Shown here: piece after piece, positions 17,446-30,800 of the stretch
Position numbering within the stretch: position 1 is the first letter of the stretch
How the letters are laid out: each line of letters begins with the position of its first letter
Source of the DNA: Parapristionchus giblindavisi
Lineage: Eukaryota; Nematoda; Chromadorea; Rhabditida; Diplogasteridae
DNA: 64,000 bases
NCBI GenBank assembly: GCA_943737045.1
Contig: CALSFV010000096.1
Location: 1 to 64,000 of the forward strand
Direction: 5' to 3'
Notes under the pieces: model-generated
Seen by the model: the letters and a program-made list of their open reading frames with translations, nothing else
Told to the model about the DNA's origin: nothing
Database searches by the model: none
Program-made: the position numbers and the translations under genes

Positions 17446-20400
17446 ATGAGAGATATTCTTCCATTATCTCGTTTATTGGACACATTTATTCATGATATCG
17501 ATGAATCGACAGAACATCTCAAGAATGATGGAGTTAGGTTAGATATAATCTTTCATGTTCTATTTATATTTGAAATAGTACAAAATACTTTAGCAACCTT
17601 TAAAAAAGGTTGCTATCGTTAAATTGAACTTCAGTTAGTTGATTATTAAAATGTTTTCTATGAAATCAATTATTTAGTGTTGATTACTAATTATGTAATT
17701 ATTCTTTTAGATTTGTTCGTGCTGTAGCTGTGATGACTGATGAAGAAAGTGGAGAAATCAATGAGGTCATTATTATTATTGATATTATTATTATTATTAG
17801 ATCTTTCAACTTCTTCTTCTTTCTTTTCTCTTGTTCTCTTGAAATAAATTTTTTTCCATCATCGGAAGCAGGGATGGGCGAAAAAGATTTTTCGTGTTCG
17901 TTTTTTTCGTTTTTTTTTTCGAAAAATTGTTCGATCGAAAAAATTTTCGTCTTTCTCGGAAATTTTTCGAGTTTTACACTAGATATTTCGGGAGTTCAAA
18001 ACCAACGAAATATAGGGAAAACGGCATGTTCAACTGCAAAAAAGGGTATTTTCGAAAGAAATTCAATACTTTTTTATTATATATTTTATCTACGCCCGAG
18101 AGCGCAACGAGAACAATTTGAAATACGAGTGAAAAATAATGATACATGATTAATGACTCTCATAAATTATTATGGTGAAGAAAAAAGGGGGGTGGGGTAC
18201 ATAAGGTAAGAAATATATATTGATCAATCAATCAGGCAAGCTGGGCTCATCTTGTCATCGTCTGGTCTTCTCTCATGGTGGGAGTGAGAGTAGGAGGAAT
18301 TAACCGAGGAAGAGGACTCGGTGACCAGGTTGACTCTGCTCCGAGAACCAGATGCTAGATTGCTAATGGGTATGGGTGGTTCTGAATAAAAGAGATATTC
18401 TAGAGGGAGAAGGGGATGAATGCTATGAGAATGAGATACATATAGATGTGCAACTACGAATGAGGAATTGATACAATTAACGATAAACGGTAAAATTGGA
18501 CAAATCTAATTGTGATAATCTATTTCTGTATACACTTTTCATACTGTATGTTTCCCGCTCGAGAAATGACCGAGTTATTACTGTATTTTCACTTTTTCTT
18601 AATCTCTGACTTCTAGCAGGGAAAATTCATGTGAAAAAATTCCCTCCCTAGAAGTATGGAAGTGGGGAGATTTTTCTCTACTGCGGAAACCATCCGGCCC
18701 GACAATCGTAGTCGCCTGTCTCATTCCTCTTTCGAATCTCTGATTTTTCTCAATGTCAATATTCCTCTCATGGGTTTCGTTTCAGTTCAAGTTTTGTCGA
18801 ATTTACGTTTCTTATTGATTCTTCCTCTTCAATATTTACAATAAGTTTTCTGGAAGCATCCAATAAAGAATGACTTTCGAGCTCAACAATTTCAACATTA
18901 TCAATTGCTTTAACAGTAAAATTGGATTTTTTTCGTTTTTTTCGAATTTTTCGAAAAAAACGAAAAAAATCCAATTTTTGAAAAAAAATCCAAGAGGTTT
19001 TGAAACGAAAATTTTTTGTTTTCGATTTTTTTCGTCCGATCATGTTCGCCCATCCCTGATCGGAAGTTGATAAAGTTAAATATAAATTCAATAGTGTACG
19101 TTAGAATTTTATAAATACACCACACGGCTTAGGGCAGTGCGACGTCGCATACCGCCATTTACGTAATGAATAAAAAAGTTTAAAAAATATGTTTATAGTA
19201 ACGATCGCTTACATTAGCTGTTTGGGAGTACGACATAATAACCAAAAGTTTTGGTTGACTCAAGTGTTTGAATCCTTGCATGATCCAAGGATTTCGACAC
19301 CAGAGGAGTCTGAATAGTTTGTTTCCAAGATTATCGCACCATTACAAAAATTTGAATTACTGAGCAATTTGAATTTACTTTTTTAAAGTTTTTGAAAAAA
19401 TTTTTAAAAAATTGCGCAAGAATATTTGAATTTTCAAAATTTCAAAAAAAATCGAATTTCGGAAAAAAATTTTTTCAGACTCAACCAAAAATGTGTATTC
19501 CTATGGAATGTTGTAGCCTCCCAAACACAAAGAAAAGCGATCGCTACTAAAATATTTTTTTAAAAATCTTTTGTTATCGAGAAAAAAACCTCGCAAAAAC
19601 CCCGGCCCTAACACCCCTCCCCCCGTGATGCATTTAGAAAAGGCTAACGTGAACCACTATATATGATCCAAATGATATATATGATATAGGCCACAGTTTC
19701 TCGTCAACTTGATACAGAAATAGTAGTAGAAGAAAGAAGAATTGAGAAGGAACAAACTAATATTGTCCATTCAAGGTAACGATTGATCATACTGTTGATA
19801 TATTGAATAAGAATACTTTTGTTCCACTTCTTTATCAACCCAAAAATTTCCTCAGACTAATAATTAATAGTATTGTCTGCTTTCGTTTGTGAAAAAAAAC
19901 TCGAAACATTTTTTAAACTAATAGATCTTTGCTAACAGACTTTTGAATATTTCTGAATATCTTATCTTGTTTTGAAACGCAGCTGAAACTTTTATCAATG
20001 TTTTCACCGCTTATTGTTAGTTTCTACCAAAAAGTTCTTTTTTTTGTGAATATGGAACTAAAACAATTTCAGTATATTCATTTTTTTTCACTTTTTTCTC
20101 GTATAATTTATCTCTAACCAACAGTATCCATCTTTCCATGTAAAATATTTCCAAATACTTTCATCGTTAACTATTCCAAACGATATACCATTCATTATTC
20201 ATCAACTATAAGAATCAAAACAGATTTCATTCATTAATATATTCTTTAAAATATTGTATTCGTACATTCCATCTATTATTCAATATAATGGAAAATGAAT
20301 ACAGTAAATAATGCATTTTTATTCAACATATTCAATCAATAATATCATTTCTTTCAGCCCATTTGATGATCAAGAGTTCCTTCGTGCTCTAGCAATTCTC

Positions 20401-20448
20401 GAAGAATCTCAGGAATATGTTGCATCAACTCCAATTCCTGCTACATAA
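17446..20448 (+). CDS. unknown small acidic protein, 107 residues
   Basis: Not recognised. Four exons (17446-17537, 17711-17765, 19690-19775, 20358-20448) join in phase to 107 residues. It starts MRDILPLSRLLDTFIHDIDE and ends with YVASTPIPAT. The body is acidic and probably alpha-helical (RQLDTEIVVEERRIEKEQ), with no signal peptide or membrane segment. Two segments, FVRAVAVMTDEESGE and FLRALAILEESQE, resemble each other and may be an internal duplication. A splice-acceptor-like ttgtag lies just before the start codon, suggesting spliced-leader addition. Intron 2 (1.9 kb) contains a 1.19 kb hAT element and a second inverted-repeat element. A coiled-coil adaptor subunit is a guess only. Confidence 0.7.
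17869..19058. mobile_element. 1.19-kb hAT-type DNA transposon, non-autonomous
   Basis: The termini CAGGGATGGGCGAA and TTCGCCCATCCCTG are a perfect 14-bp inverted repeat, and the 8-bp sequence atcggaag is duplicated at 17861-17868 and 19059-19066. Both ends are rich in TTTTTCGAAA-like words. No reading frame in the interior resembles a transposase, so it is judged non-autonomous. CAGGG-ended termini with 8-bp duplication are diagnostic for hAT (established). Confidence 0.92.
19127..19606. mobile_element. inverted-repeat (foldback-like) element in intron 2 of the 107-aa gene
   Basis: Sequence around 19175-19235 (taaaaaatatgtttatagta then acgatcgctta ... ctgtttgggag) is found again inverted at about 19510-19572 (ctcccaaacac ... 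agcgatcgctact ... atattttttta). The outer limits, CTTAGGGC and GCCCTAA, are suggested as ends. The target duplication is not clear. Confidence 0.55.
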
Positions 20449-21410
20449 TTAATCAATAATTGATCATATTCAATCAATAATTGATTAATTCATTCGTGTA
20501 TCATCTCATTCATTCACTTTAATCATTTCATTTTGACTCTCATTTACTATTTTCTCCTCTTATTAACACCGGTAACAATAGTATTCTCTCTAAACATTTT
20601 ATTCCGGAAGTCCGCCATGTTATTCTATTCTAGTATTCTCCATAGTAAAGGAAACATTTATAAAACGACTTAGACACGAGAAAGAATGAATAAGGTTGTT
20701 CAATTCTATTCATTCTATTCATATAATACATCAAAGACTAGCAATTATACACCGATTAACTTCATTGTGTTCCAATAGAATAGTAGTGACCATAAGCTCT
20801 AGTTTATGTCAATATATCCATCTTCCTCATAGAAATCCAAATAATCCTATCTCCCTAACCTTCTAATTACGCAATGATTATAGTGTTTAATAATATGGAC
20901 TACTTATCCGGGAATAATGTTATCAGAGAACTTTCTAATTCATTTAGAAAGTCTCTACATTCTGTTATGTTGTATTAATTCATTCCATTTTCTATCCATT
21001 CGACTTTCTTCTTATTTTCTGTATTAAATGTTTACTATATCAGTTTTATAAATTGAAATAAAATGAGAAATAATTAAGATTGAATGATATTCATTACATT
21101 TGATATTGAATGAAACGTGATTATTCTATTCTTTCTTTCAATTCTTTATTAATCCATTCTACCTTTATTTAAACCTTTCAAAGCCTTCTAATGGATCCTT
21201 TCTCCATTATCTCTTTACCCTTCTTCTTCTCTTAGAAAGAAACTAATATGATTACTCATATTGAGTTAGATTGTCTATTCTTTACTAAGAGACATGAATA
21301 CCTCATATAAGAGATGAATACAATAGAAAAGAATGAATACTCGAATGAAGATTATGAAACACGTAGATGATATAAACCAGTACAATGAATAAAATGATAG
21401 AATGAATAGA
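20449..21410. other. convergent intergenic region, no gene seen
   Basis: About 960 bp of AT-rich DNA between the 3' ends of the 107-residue gene and the GPCR gene. It has no tRNA, no array and no convincing reading frame. Confidence 0.5.
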
Positions 21411-24400
21411 TTATTTGTTAGAAAGAAGAGGAATGGGATGAATAGGTGAAGAAGGTAATAGATTAGATGATGATGATTCTTCATCTTTTTCTTCATCTTT
21501 ATTGAATAATGGAGGATGAATGGAAGTCTCATCATATTTCTCCTGAAATGAACATTAATTCTATCACTATACGTCATTTCTCATAAAATATTTAATGTGG
21601 TCAAATCCGTCCAAGACATTCTTTATTCTGTTCCAGTTGAGTACCAAAACGAAATCTCAGAATACATTTGCAGTCATGTCTTTTTTACTATTTGACATTA
21701 AACACTGGAAGCACCCAATGAATACGAATGTTTTTTTGTTTTATTTAGTGAAAAGAAGAATAACAATGTCTACTATATTTCTCAATACTTTGCAAATGGT
21801 CTGGACCAAATCTTTCTTAGAAGACTGACAAAGTAAATTGATTTAATAATCTAATAGAGAAGAATGGAAAGAATAGAAAAGAATGGTTGATTGATGTAAT
21901 TCAAAAGAGAGAATGGAACTGTCACAAATACTAAATTGATAATGGATTCAATCACAATTTCTTCCATCTTTTTGTGATAGAAACCATTTTGAACGATCTG
22001 CCTTCGCGTAAGCACAGAATATAGGATTAGTATATGATAAGGAGATATAACTTGTATGAATAATATTGAATAATAATAATAACATACATTAGGTCCTTTG
22101 ATGATATCTCTTATCAATTGGAATACTTCTGTTCTTAATTGTGATTGACAGATTAGATATGTGGGAAGACGAAGAGATCCAGCTAATACAGTAAGAAGAG
22201 ATACTATATCTACTGCGAAGATATAGAAAACTCCATGTTTTATTTGTAAATTTTCTATATCATAGTATTCCCAGATTGTAACCACCTTAAATTATGTATT
22301 GAAATAATCATTGTAATTTTTTTTAAAAATCACGGGAAAGATCATATTCTAATCGAAATGATATTAGAGAAAATTATTTTGCTTTCGAAAAAGATTATCT
22401 CATCATGATAGATAAAAGATAATGAAATACTTACAACATTGAGTACATTAGATATAAGATATCCGAATACAATCATAATATGAGAGAATGTAGCTTCCCT
22501 CACTCTAGTCTATAATATTATTCATTCATCTTCTTTATATTCAAATCTCTTTATCTTCTATTCGTTTAACCTTTTCTTTTCTTCGTCACATGACCAAATC
22601 TTTTTGCACAATAGTCCATGTTTACTACGTGGACTCACCTCTCCCTCTCCCTCTAGGGTCTCTCCCTCTCCCTTTAGGCTCTCTCCCTCTAGGCTCTCTC
22701 CCTCTAGGCTCCCTCCCTCTCCCTCTAGGCTCCCTCACTCTTCATCTAGGTTCTCTTCCTCTAAGCTCCCTCCCTCTCCATCTAGGTTCTCTCCCTCTAG
22801 GCTCCCTTCCTCTCCATCTAGGTTCTCTCCCTCTCCTTCTCAATCTCTATCCTCCTATCCATTTTACCACTCCCTGGTGTGAGAACAAGAATAGTTGATG
22901 AGTGTATTTCTTCATTCAATCATCCATATATTCATTTCCTATTCATATAAACATCATACCTTTCTTTTAACATTTGAATCATCAACTCTTTGTATATTCT
23001 TATTCTTCCATATATAGAGTATGATCTTTGTATTAAGAAAGAAAAGAACGAAGAATGGAATATATACAGTGATACAAGTACGAGCGAAGAATCTCAATAT
23101 AGTTATCATCAGTAAAGGGCTTCACAGTTATCTCATTTACTATTTTCGTCTTAAGAACCAATTTGTATTTCGTATCCTTCTCTCTATCTACAGTAACCTT
23201 CACGATGTCATCCACAGAATGGATGAAAGTACAGTACCTCCATACACTATTATAGAATGTATTAGTAGCCAATGTAGATAGAGATAGAGAGTATTCACTC
23301 ATTGTTCCTTTACATTCTTCATTGTATGTAATCTGGAATGGAGGGGAATGGACACTTCCTTTCCTTTCATTACATTATGGATATAGTGGACTATTCCTAA
23401 GGGAATTGAAATGGAGAAGGAGTGAAGGATAGAGACCATATTATATAAATAGAATATCATGATTATTCAATATAAAATATGACGTCATTCTATCAATTTC
23501 ATTAAACTTTATATAAATAAGATATCTCCTATTTTCGCTAAAATACTTTTTTTCAGTCATTCTCTACGGGGGGAATTGAATTGTAAGACGGAATACAACT
23601 ACAACTTATTTACAGTGAAATATAATGAAATGGAATTAATAACTTACAGACAATTCAGCAGCCATTGAAATCTTTGTAAGAAATCCAAAGAAAATAACAA
23701 ATGCAGCTATTTTTGTGCGATTCATATGAAGATATTTAACCCTTAATCGATATTATTGATTGAATATTATAGATGGATAGATGATACATATGAGATGATA
23801 CAGTCAATGAATATCTTTCAAATGTCATTGCAACAATGAGGAATGATGAAGCAGTCATTGCTATATGAGATATTGTTATCATTGGAATCATATAATGAAA
23901 CCTAGAATATATCAATTTATTTCATATCAGTAACATATCATTTCAATATTCGATTTCTTATATTTTAACTGTAATTTCACACAGAAATGTATGGATTTCA
24001 TATCAATCTTTCCATAGTTATATTAATTATAATGATAATAATAAAATAAATCTTAACCATGCTTTGAGTAGTATGGACAATCTCATCATATCAGCTAACA
24101 TATTGAGACTCATAAGAGGAATATAAGCAATGGAAATGAATACATCACAGACTGCTAATAGTCCAAGATATAGAAGATATGATGAACGATGGGATGATCT
24201 ATATTGGATATACTCTTTATTGAAGGAATGAAGTTTGTATATGTAATGAATGTGTTCTTCAGTTCTCGTATAATTATGTATTTGAGATGAAGGAGATGAA
24301 TGTTTAGTATACATCATATGAAGAAGTAAGAGGAGGAATAGTCTTTGTATATTATACAGTCTCTCTTTTGTTCTCATTATCATATTGATACCTTCTTAAT

Positions 24401-24809
24401 AGAAGAAATGAAAGAAAAGAATTCTCAAGAACAGAAATAAGAGCAAGAAATGTACCGAATCCAGTTACTATTATGAATCTGAAATGACTGAATGATGAAC
24501 ATTAAGAGAACATGAAAAGCTGAATAAATAAAGAGATTGAATGAATTATATATGGATATGTTTCAAAGTGTAGGTTAATGTTAAATACAAACTACAGAAA
24601 TGATCATGTGAACTATGGATACTAATCAATATTCAATGGATATCAAAAGAATCATTATAATAGTGTAAGATCTATGAGTGTCATCAATATATTCAGAATT
24701 TGTTGATGATATAGTACCTTTCAGTAAGATAAGCTGGTTCTTCATAATGACAATCTAGAGAAGATGATGAGAGATTATCAATTGATGATGGAAGAGAATC
24801 AGAACTCAT
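21411..24809 (-). CDS. class A GPCR, FMRFamide/myosuppressin-receptor (DMSR) type
   Basis: Seven-helix receptor, probably for a neuropeptide. Ten exons: 24809-24718, 24478-24392, 24198-24058, 23901-23788, 23741-23648, 23332-23238, 23092-22960, 22509-22435, 22285-22088, 21542-21411, giving 386 residues. The N-terminus is Ser-rich and extracellular (MSSDSLPSSIDNL). TM1 carries SVLENSFLSFLLL; TM2 LGLLAVCDVFIS; TM3 ends AMTFERYSLTV (ERY in place of DRY). TM4 follows RTKIAAFVIFFGF. Extracellular loop 2 has the conserved cysteine in YNEECKGTMSEYS; TM5 is ITVYIPFFVLFFLNTKI; TM6 FSHIMIVFGYLISNVLNV; TM7 VDIVSLLTVLAGSLRLPTY. The acidic, Ser-rich tail ends at 21411. An exon between 21543 and 22087 cannot be excluded. 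The TM5 exon overlaps an out-of-frame longer reading frame that should not be used. Confidence 0.88.
22640..22840. repeat. CTCCCTCTAGG minisatellite in GPCR intron
   Basis: About 200 bp made of variable-length units ctccctct separated by aggctc/aggttc, within the intron between the TM5 and TM6 exons (22510-22959). It is related to the CCCTCT arrays elsewhere but has an added tagg spacer. Confidence 0.85.
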
Positions 24810-27800
24810 CTCATTTGAACTGAATGAATGATGTGAGAATGGGAAGGAGGAGATACAGAAGGAGAGGGAGAGGAAGGAGAGGGAGAGGAAGGAGAGGGAG
24901 AGGGAGAGATAGAGAAGGAGAGATGAAAGATGAATAACGAGTTGGTATCTAGTAGAAGAAAGAGTCTATGATAGAAGAGGAAATAAGAAGTGAGAATATA
25001 GTAAGAAGATACTGAAGAACTATATGAAGGAAAGAATAGTTAGAGGAGGGGAATGAGGATATAAAAAGGGAAATGATTGAAGTATAGAAGGGATTGTAGT
25101 TGAATACCGAGTAAATAGTGAAGAAGCTATGGAGTGTTTCTGACAGAAGAATGAAGTGAAGAAAGAGTAAGGATAGGATGAATGAGATTGGGAGAAAGGT
25201 AGAGGTAGAGGTAGAGGGAGAGGTAGACGGATAGGGAGAGGGAGAGATGGAGAGGGAGAGAGAGGTAGAGGGAGGTTGAGAGGGAGAGGGAGAAGGCCTC
25301 ATCTAATTTGAAGCAAGATGGGCTATAAATCAGAGAATGAAGTGTTAGAAACTCTTGGATAGAATACACAGTGAGAAGATTTAGTAGTCAAAGAATAGCT
25401 AGAGGTAGAAGGAGAGGGAGGAGAAGGAGGAGGGAGGGAGGAGAGGTAGGTGGAGAGAGAGGGAAGAAAGGGACAAAGATGGTTCGTTGGATAAGTGTTC
25501 ATCCTGTAGCTTTTTTGAGCTGTGTGAGAAAAGAAAACGAAATGAGTGAATAGAAGAAGAAGAAAGGGAAAGAATAAGAATAGACTACGGTGATTTGATT
25601 ACAGAAGGAATGAAGAAAAATAGAGGTCAATAAGGAAGAGAGATGGTCACTTCAAAGAGGATGTTAAAGGAAGAGGGAGAGAGAGGGAGAAGGAGAGGGA
25701 GAGATGGGAGGTCCTAGAGGGAGAGGTACAATACAACTATATGATATAATAAAGAGGAATAGAATGATGATGAATGATTAAAGATGATACATGATGATGA
25801 TGATACAGAATGAAAAGAGTTGAAGTGAATTGGAGAAGGAGGAAGAGGAAGAGGGAGAGAAGGGCGGGGGATCTAGAGGGAGAGAGGGAGAGGGAGAGAG
25901 GGAGAGGGAGAGAAAGGAACTCAAGAGGGAGAAGAGATCAAAAAGAGGAGAATCTACCTGAGAAATGGTTTCAAGTTACGTATTCTGAATGAAGGATTCA
26001 ACTACTTTTCTATCTCTTATTTCGTTTTATTTTAAATGATGAAAAAGAGAAATATGAAAGAGAAGATGGATTAATGTACTATGAAGAAATGAACTCATGG
26101 GAATAGACATGTTTTGAGAGGTATCTGATGAACGGAGGAGTAGGAAGAGGGAGAGGTCCTAGACGGAGAGATCCGAGAGGCAGAGGGAGAGATACTAGAG
26201 GGAGAGGGAGAGATCCTAGAGGGAGAGGGAGAGATCCTAGAGGGAGAGGGAGAGGGAGAGATCCGAGAGGGCGAGGGAGAGATGATAGAAGGAGAGGGAG
26301 AGGAGGAACTCTAGAAGGAGAGATTCGAGAGGGGATGGGGGTAATTGTAAATCGTTGTTGTGTCTAACAGAATGGGGACATAATTAGTGTGAATCTCTAT
26401 CCTATGAAAAAAACGAAGTTGGAGAACGAATTTAGGGAATGGAAGGAGGAGGAGGATATATGGAGGAGGAGAGGGGGAGAGGGAGAGGGAGAGAGTAATA
26501 AGGGAGAGGGGAGAGGGAGAGGGAGAAAAGGGGAGGAGAGAGGGTGTGAAAGGGTAGAGGATGGGTTTTCAGATTGAATGGGGATGGGATATGTGAAGAA
26601 AAGAAATAGTGAAAGATATGATTGTTATATGATAGTGTTGTAATGATTGATAGAAAGATATGATATGGATATATTATTGAAGACAGTTTCATAGATTATA
26701 GGTGTCATAGTATTCTAGATAATAAATGTGAATTATGATTAATATATAGGTATAACAAAATAAAAGGAAAAACATAAAGGACATAACAACAATTGGATTG
26801 TATTTACATAGATCAGTTTCAGTTATCATAATGATCAATCATTCATCTATTGAATAGTTTTGTTGGAGTGAAAATTAAATTATTTTAAGTTGAATTAAAT
26901 TTGAATAGTTGAGATAACACCCCCCCCCCCTTCGAGAAGTTTAGAACATCAATAAACACAAATATTAACTTTAATGTTGAATAGGAGTTGGGACAATAGA
27001 AATCTGTATTTCCCTGTACATGTAGATACAATTAACTGAGCTCTAACTACTACGTGAGTAGTGAACTTCTACTTTTAATGGATTCTTTTGTGGATTCTAC
27101 TATTTAGCGAAGATGTCGAAAGACCATTATGATATAAAAGATCGATGATGAATAGAAGAATGAATTGAACTCCAAGGAATGAATTCACTGTACCAATGTA
27201 TGAATGTGATATGATTGTTGAGGAGATGAACTAACTAACCAACTCCATGATCAATACCCATTTATTGATTTTATAACGAGAATCAATGTAGAATACTCTA
27301 TGATATTTAGTCCATGCAACTTTATTAAATTGAAGTATCAATTATTTATAGAATAGAGATGGAGTCGGATATTATAGGAGTGAATGAATTGATGTGACGT
27401 ATACGGAATAGAGTAAATATAGTATCTATTTGTAATTGAAGAATAAATGAATATAAACCACGAATATCTTCAGTCTATCCATACCTCATTTATCTATTTG
27501 AATGATTAATGAATGAGGAACATTCAAAATATGCCTACATGTCCTTTGTATATCTTGAACTATTGAGAAGAAGAACAAACAATGAAATTTCATATTACAA
27601 ATGTCAAAGGACAATCTATGATAAAGTCTATTCTCCAGATGTTTAAACTTCTATTGAATGAACTTCATTTTATGAAGTATAATAAACCATATAAGAAAAA
27701 TTTTTATAAATTTTTATTGAATAAAAATTAGTTTGCTTTGCAAGTGAATTGATTATTATAATTAAGCTATATTTATGTAAATAGTAGACAAAGGAATTCG

Positions 27801-30800
27801 TACCCAGAAAAGGAACAAAAAGACACACGACAATCGATGAAAAACAGGAAAAACGTGTGAAATATATTGTAATCTCTTGTCTTTACTGTCTATTTATTAG
27901 AGACTAAAGTCGACTTGCATTTATTTTCTCCATAGTTCGATATTTTTCGACATTTTGAAAATTTAAATAATTCTGCATACAAAGAGTGCTGTAAATTCAA
28001 ATTTCACGGTAATTCAAATTTTTATACCATTGTATTATATGTGCTTATGGAAAGATTTTTTTGTAGACATGAGAAAGAATAAGAATGAAAAGGTAGAAAA
28101 AGTAATGAAGATATAGACAAATGAAAGAGGAATGAATAAACAACTTCCACGATATATTATACGTCAAAAAATTAGAATACTTTACAGTAGCAAGGAATGT
28201 TATAAATGGAAAAAAAAAGAAAAAAGTAGTTTGGACTTGAAAGTTCAACTGAGGATTGTGAATAGTTCTCTCTTCGAGGAATGAAATACGAAGTGTTTAG
28301 CATATGTTATGAGGGTGAAATAGTTTTGTACTTTTAATTACAGAAAATACCATGAATTCGGTTAGAGACAAATAGAATTGAAGTAGGAAAGGATAGTTGA
28401 GTATCAATTAATAATTCAAATGAATACATATTTAATAAACATAACTCATCAACATCTATTCAATCTTGTTTGTTGCCAAACTTCCGTGATAAAGAGAAAG
28501 TTTGAAGTAAAATAGATTGATATCCATCTTTTTATATCCATTCAATGTAGTGTTACCGTACTTCAACTATATTTGGCAACAACAAAAGCATAAATATAAA
28601 GACAAAAGAGGAAATATTCAGATTTTAATAAAAAAAGGGGGAACAATATGGACATAAATAAAAGAAATTAAAATTTATTTGATTTAATATATGAAAGATT
28701 GGTTACACAAGATCTCTCTTAAATCGAATGCCACGAAGGAAAAAGAAGACAGTTTTGACCTATCATGCGATGGAACGCGTGATAGGCTATACCAAAAAAA
28801 GAAAAAAAAACTATACCAAACTGGAGAGTAAAATTAGCCCGTTCTGAGCATTTAAACAATAACATTCTATTCAGAATATCACATATTATTATTGATTCTC
28901 ATTATTCTTTTATTCATGTAATTTGAAGATATAAAAAGATTCTTCGTTGATAAATACTCATTCACATGGTTTACAGACAAAATTTACTTTGTTTAATTAA
29001 ATTATCTCGTTACATGTATCGATCATTGTAAATCAAAATATATTTAACAACCATGATATGTATATTGAAGAAATGATATATAAGACTTCTCTGATTATTC
29101 ACCAAATTTCTTGAAATTTTGAACTCTTTTCTCTCCCGCTCTCCTCTCATTCTTCATTCATTATGATCTTCTGAGCTGTGACCAAAATAAATGTTTATAA
29201 CAGAAGTTCTGATATATTGAACTGAAGAAATGAAGATTCATGATGCATTTCTAATTTCATCTCAATGATAAATTCAAAAGTTGCGAAAAGAAAAGAAAAT
29301 CGAAGATTATATTTCCCTTGTTCCGATTCGTCGATAGACATCCATCAATCTATGATAATAATATAATTATCTATTCTTTCTTATTTGTTGTGATGAAAAT
29401 AAAGAATAAGAAAATTCCGCAGTTTCCCACTCTGTTTCGATCTGTGCATGCACTTATAAGTATATAAGTATTATACTGATCATTTTTGAATATCAAACCA
29501 TCCATTGTATAAAGAAGACAATGATAGTCTTTCTATTTTACCTCCCTCTCCCTCTTGTTTTCCCTCTCCCTCTCCCTCTCCATTTCTCTCTCCCTCTCCC
29601 TCTCCCTCTTGATCATCTTTCTATTCACTCTCGCCTTAGGCACTATTTGCATGCAAATTTGAAGTCCATCGTTGAATAAAATGATAAGGAATTGAATAGA
29701 AAGGGTATAGACACTGAATGACTCCATAGCCCTTACAAACTAAAGGGGAGAGGGAGAGGGGGAGAGGTAGAGGGAGAGGTAGAGATTTTGAGTATGATCT
29801 CATCATGAAACATTCTTATCTTTCTGAATTATAACGAAATGTTAATTGTCTTCATTCTTACTATCATACTACTATACCGTAACATTAATGCCTCCCTTTT
29901 CCCTCCTCCTCTTCCCCTCTTCTCCCCCTCCCCTCCCCTCCCCTCTCCTCTCTCTCCTCCTCTCCCCTCCATGTTCCTCTATGTTCCTCTCGATGATGTT
30001 CTTACATTGACTTCATTGATATTAGTCATCTCGACTACTATTTCAAGTGGTACGAAATGGAATTGAATAAAAGAAGAAGAAACAAAAAGAATAGAAGATG
30101 TTACTACTACTATAGACACCCATATGGACATCATGTCTGTCCTTCTACCTCTCCTTCTGATCCCTCCCTCTCCCTCTCCTTCTGATCCCTCCCTCTCCCT
30201 CTCATTCTCATCCCTCCCTCTCCCTCTCCCTCTCCCTCTCCTTCCTCTACCTCTGTAGTCTTGATCTCACTATGTGATATTCGAGATGTTCTATTTGACA
30301 TAGTGGACATAGTCTGTCTATTAATAATTCAATAGGCGATTGAAGCTCTTTCACCTTTGTCCAATTTCCTTCTTTATCTTTTCAATGGAGTCTCCTATTA
30401 TATAATATGATTAGATTCAATCAAACCTTTTCTTCTTATCATTTATCACCTTTCGACTCTCATTCAACATTACAATTGATATACAATCACTCCCTTCTAT
30501 TCATCTCAGAAGAGATAACTATTTAGTTACTCTTCCTTATCAAACAAGTAGTTCAAATGACCTCTCTATCACTTGTAACTTCTCTCCCTCTAGAATCTCT
30601 CACTCTCCCTCTCCCTCTCCCTTTAGAATCTCTCCCTCTCCTCTCCCTCTAGAATCTCTCCCTCTCCCTCTCCTTCTAGAATCTCTCCCTCTCCCCCTCC
30701 CTCTAGAATCTCTCCCTCTCCTTGTCTTCTTCATCTCCTAGTAAACTCTAATCACTTACACTAACAATATCTTCTCACTATATGTATGTCCTTCCATACA

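Noticed and set aside
21595..21828. 77-codon plus-strand open frame inside the GPCR gene
   Set aside because: It is antisense to an intron between the TM7 and tail exons and has no recognisable features.
26128..26367. Arg/Gly-rich open frame resembling an RGG-domain protein
   Set aside because: It is the translation of degenerate GAGAGG tracts with no exon structure, signal or conserved flank around it.
28759..28786. Small inverted repeat CCTATCATGCG / CGCGTGATAGG
   Set aside because: The arms are only 11 bp with a mismatch and no further structure; plausible by chance in a long AT-rich region.
30588..30725. CRISPR-like alternation of repeat and spacer in the ctccctct/agaatct tract
   Set aside because: The repeats are low-complexity, irregular and in a eukaryotic context; no cas genes or unique spacers.
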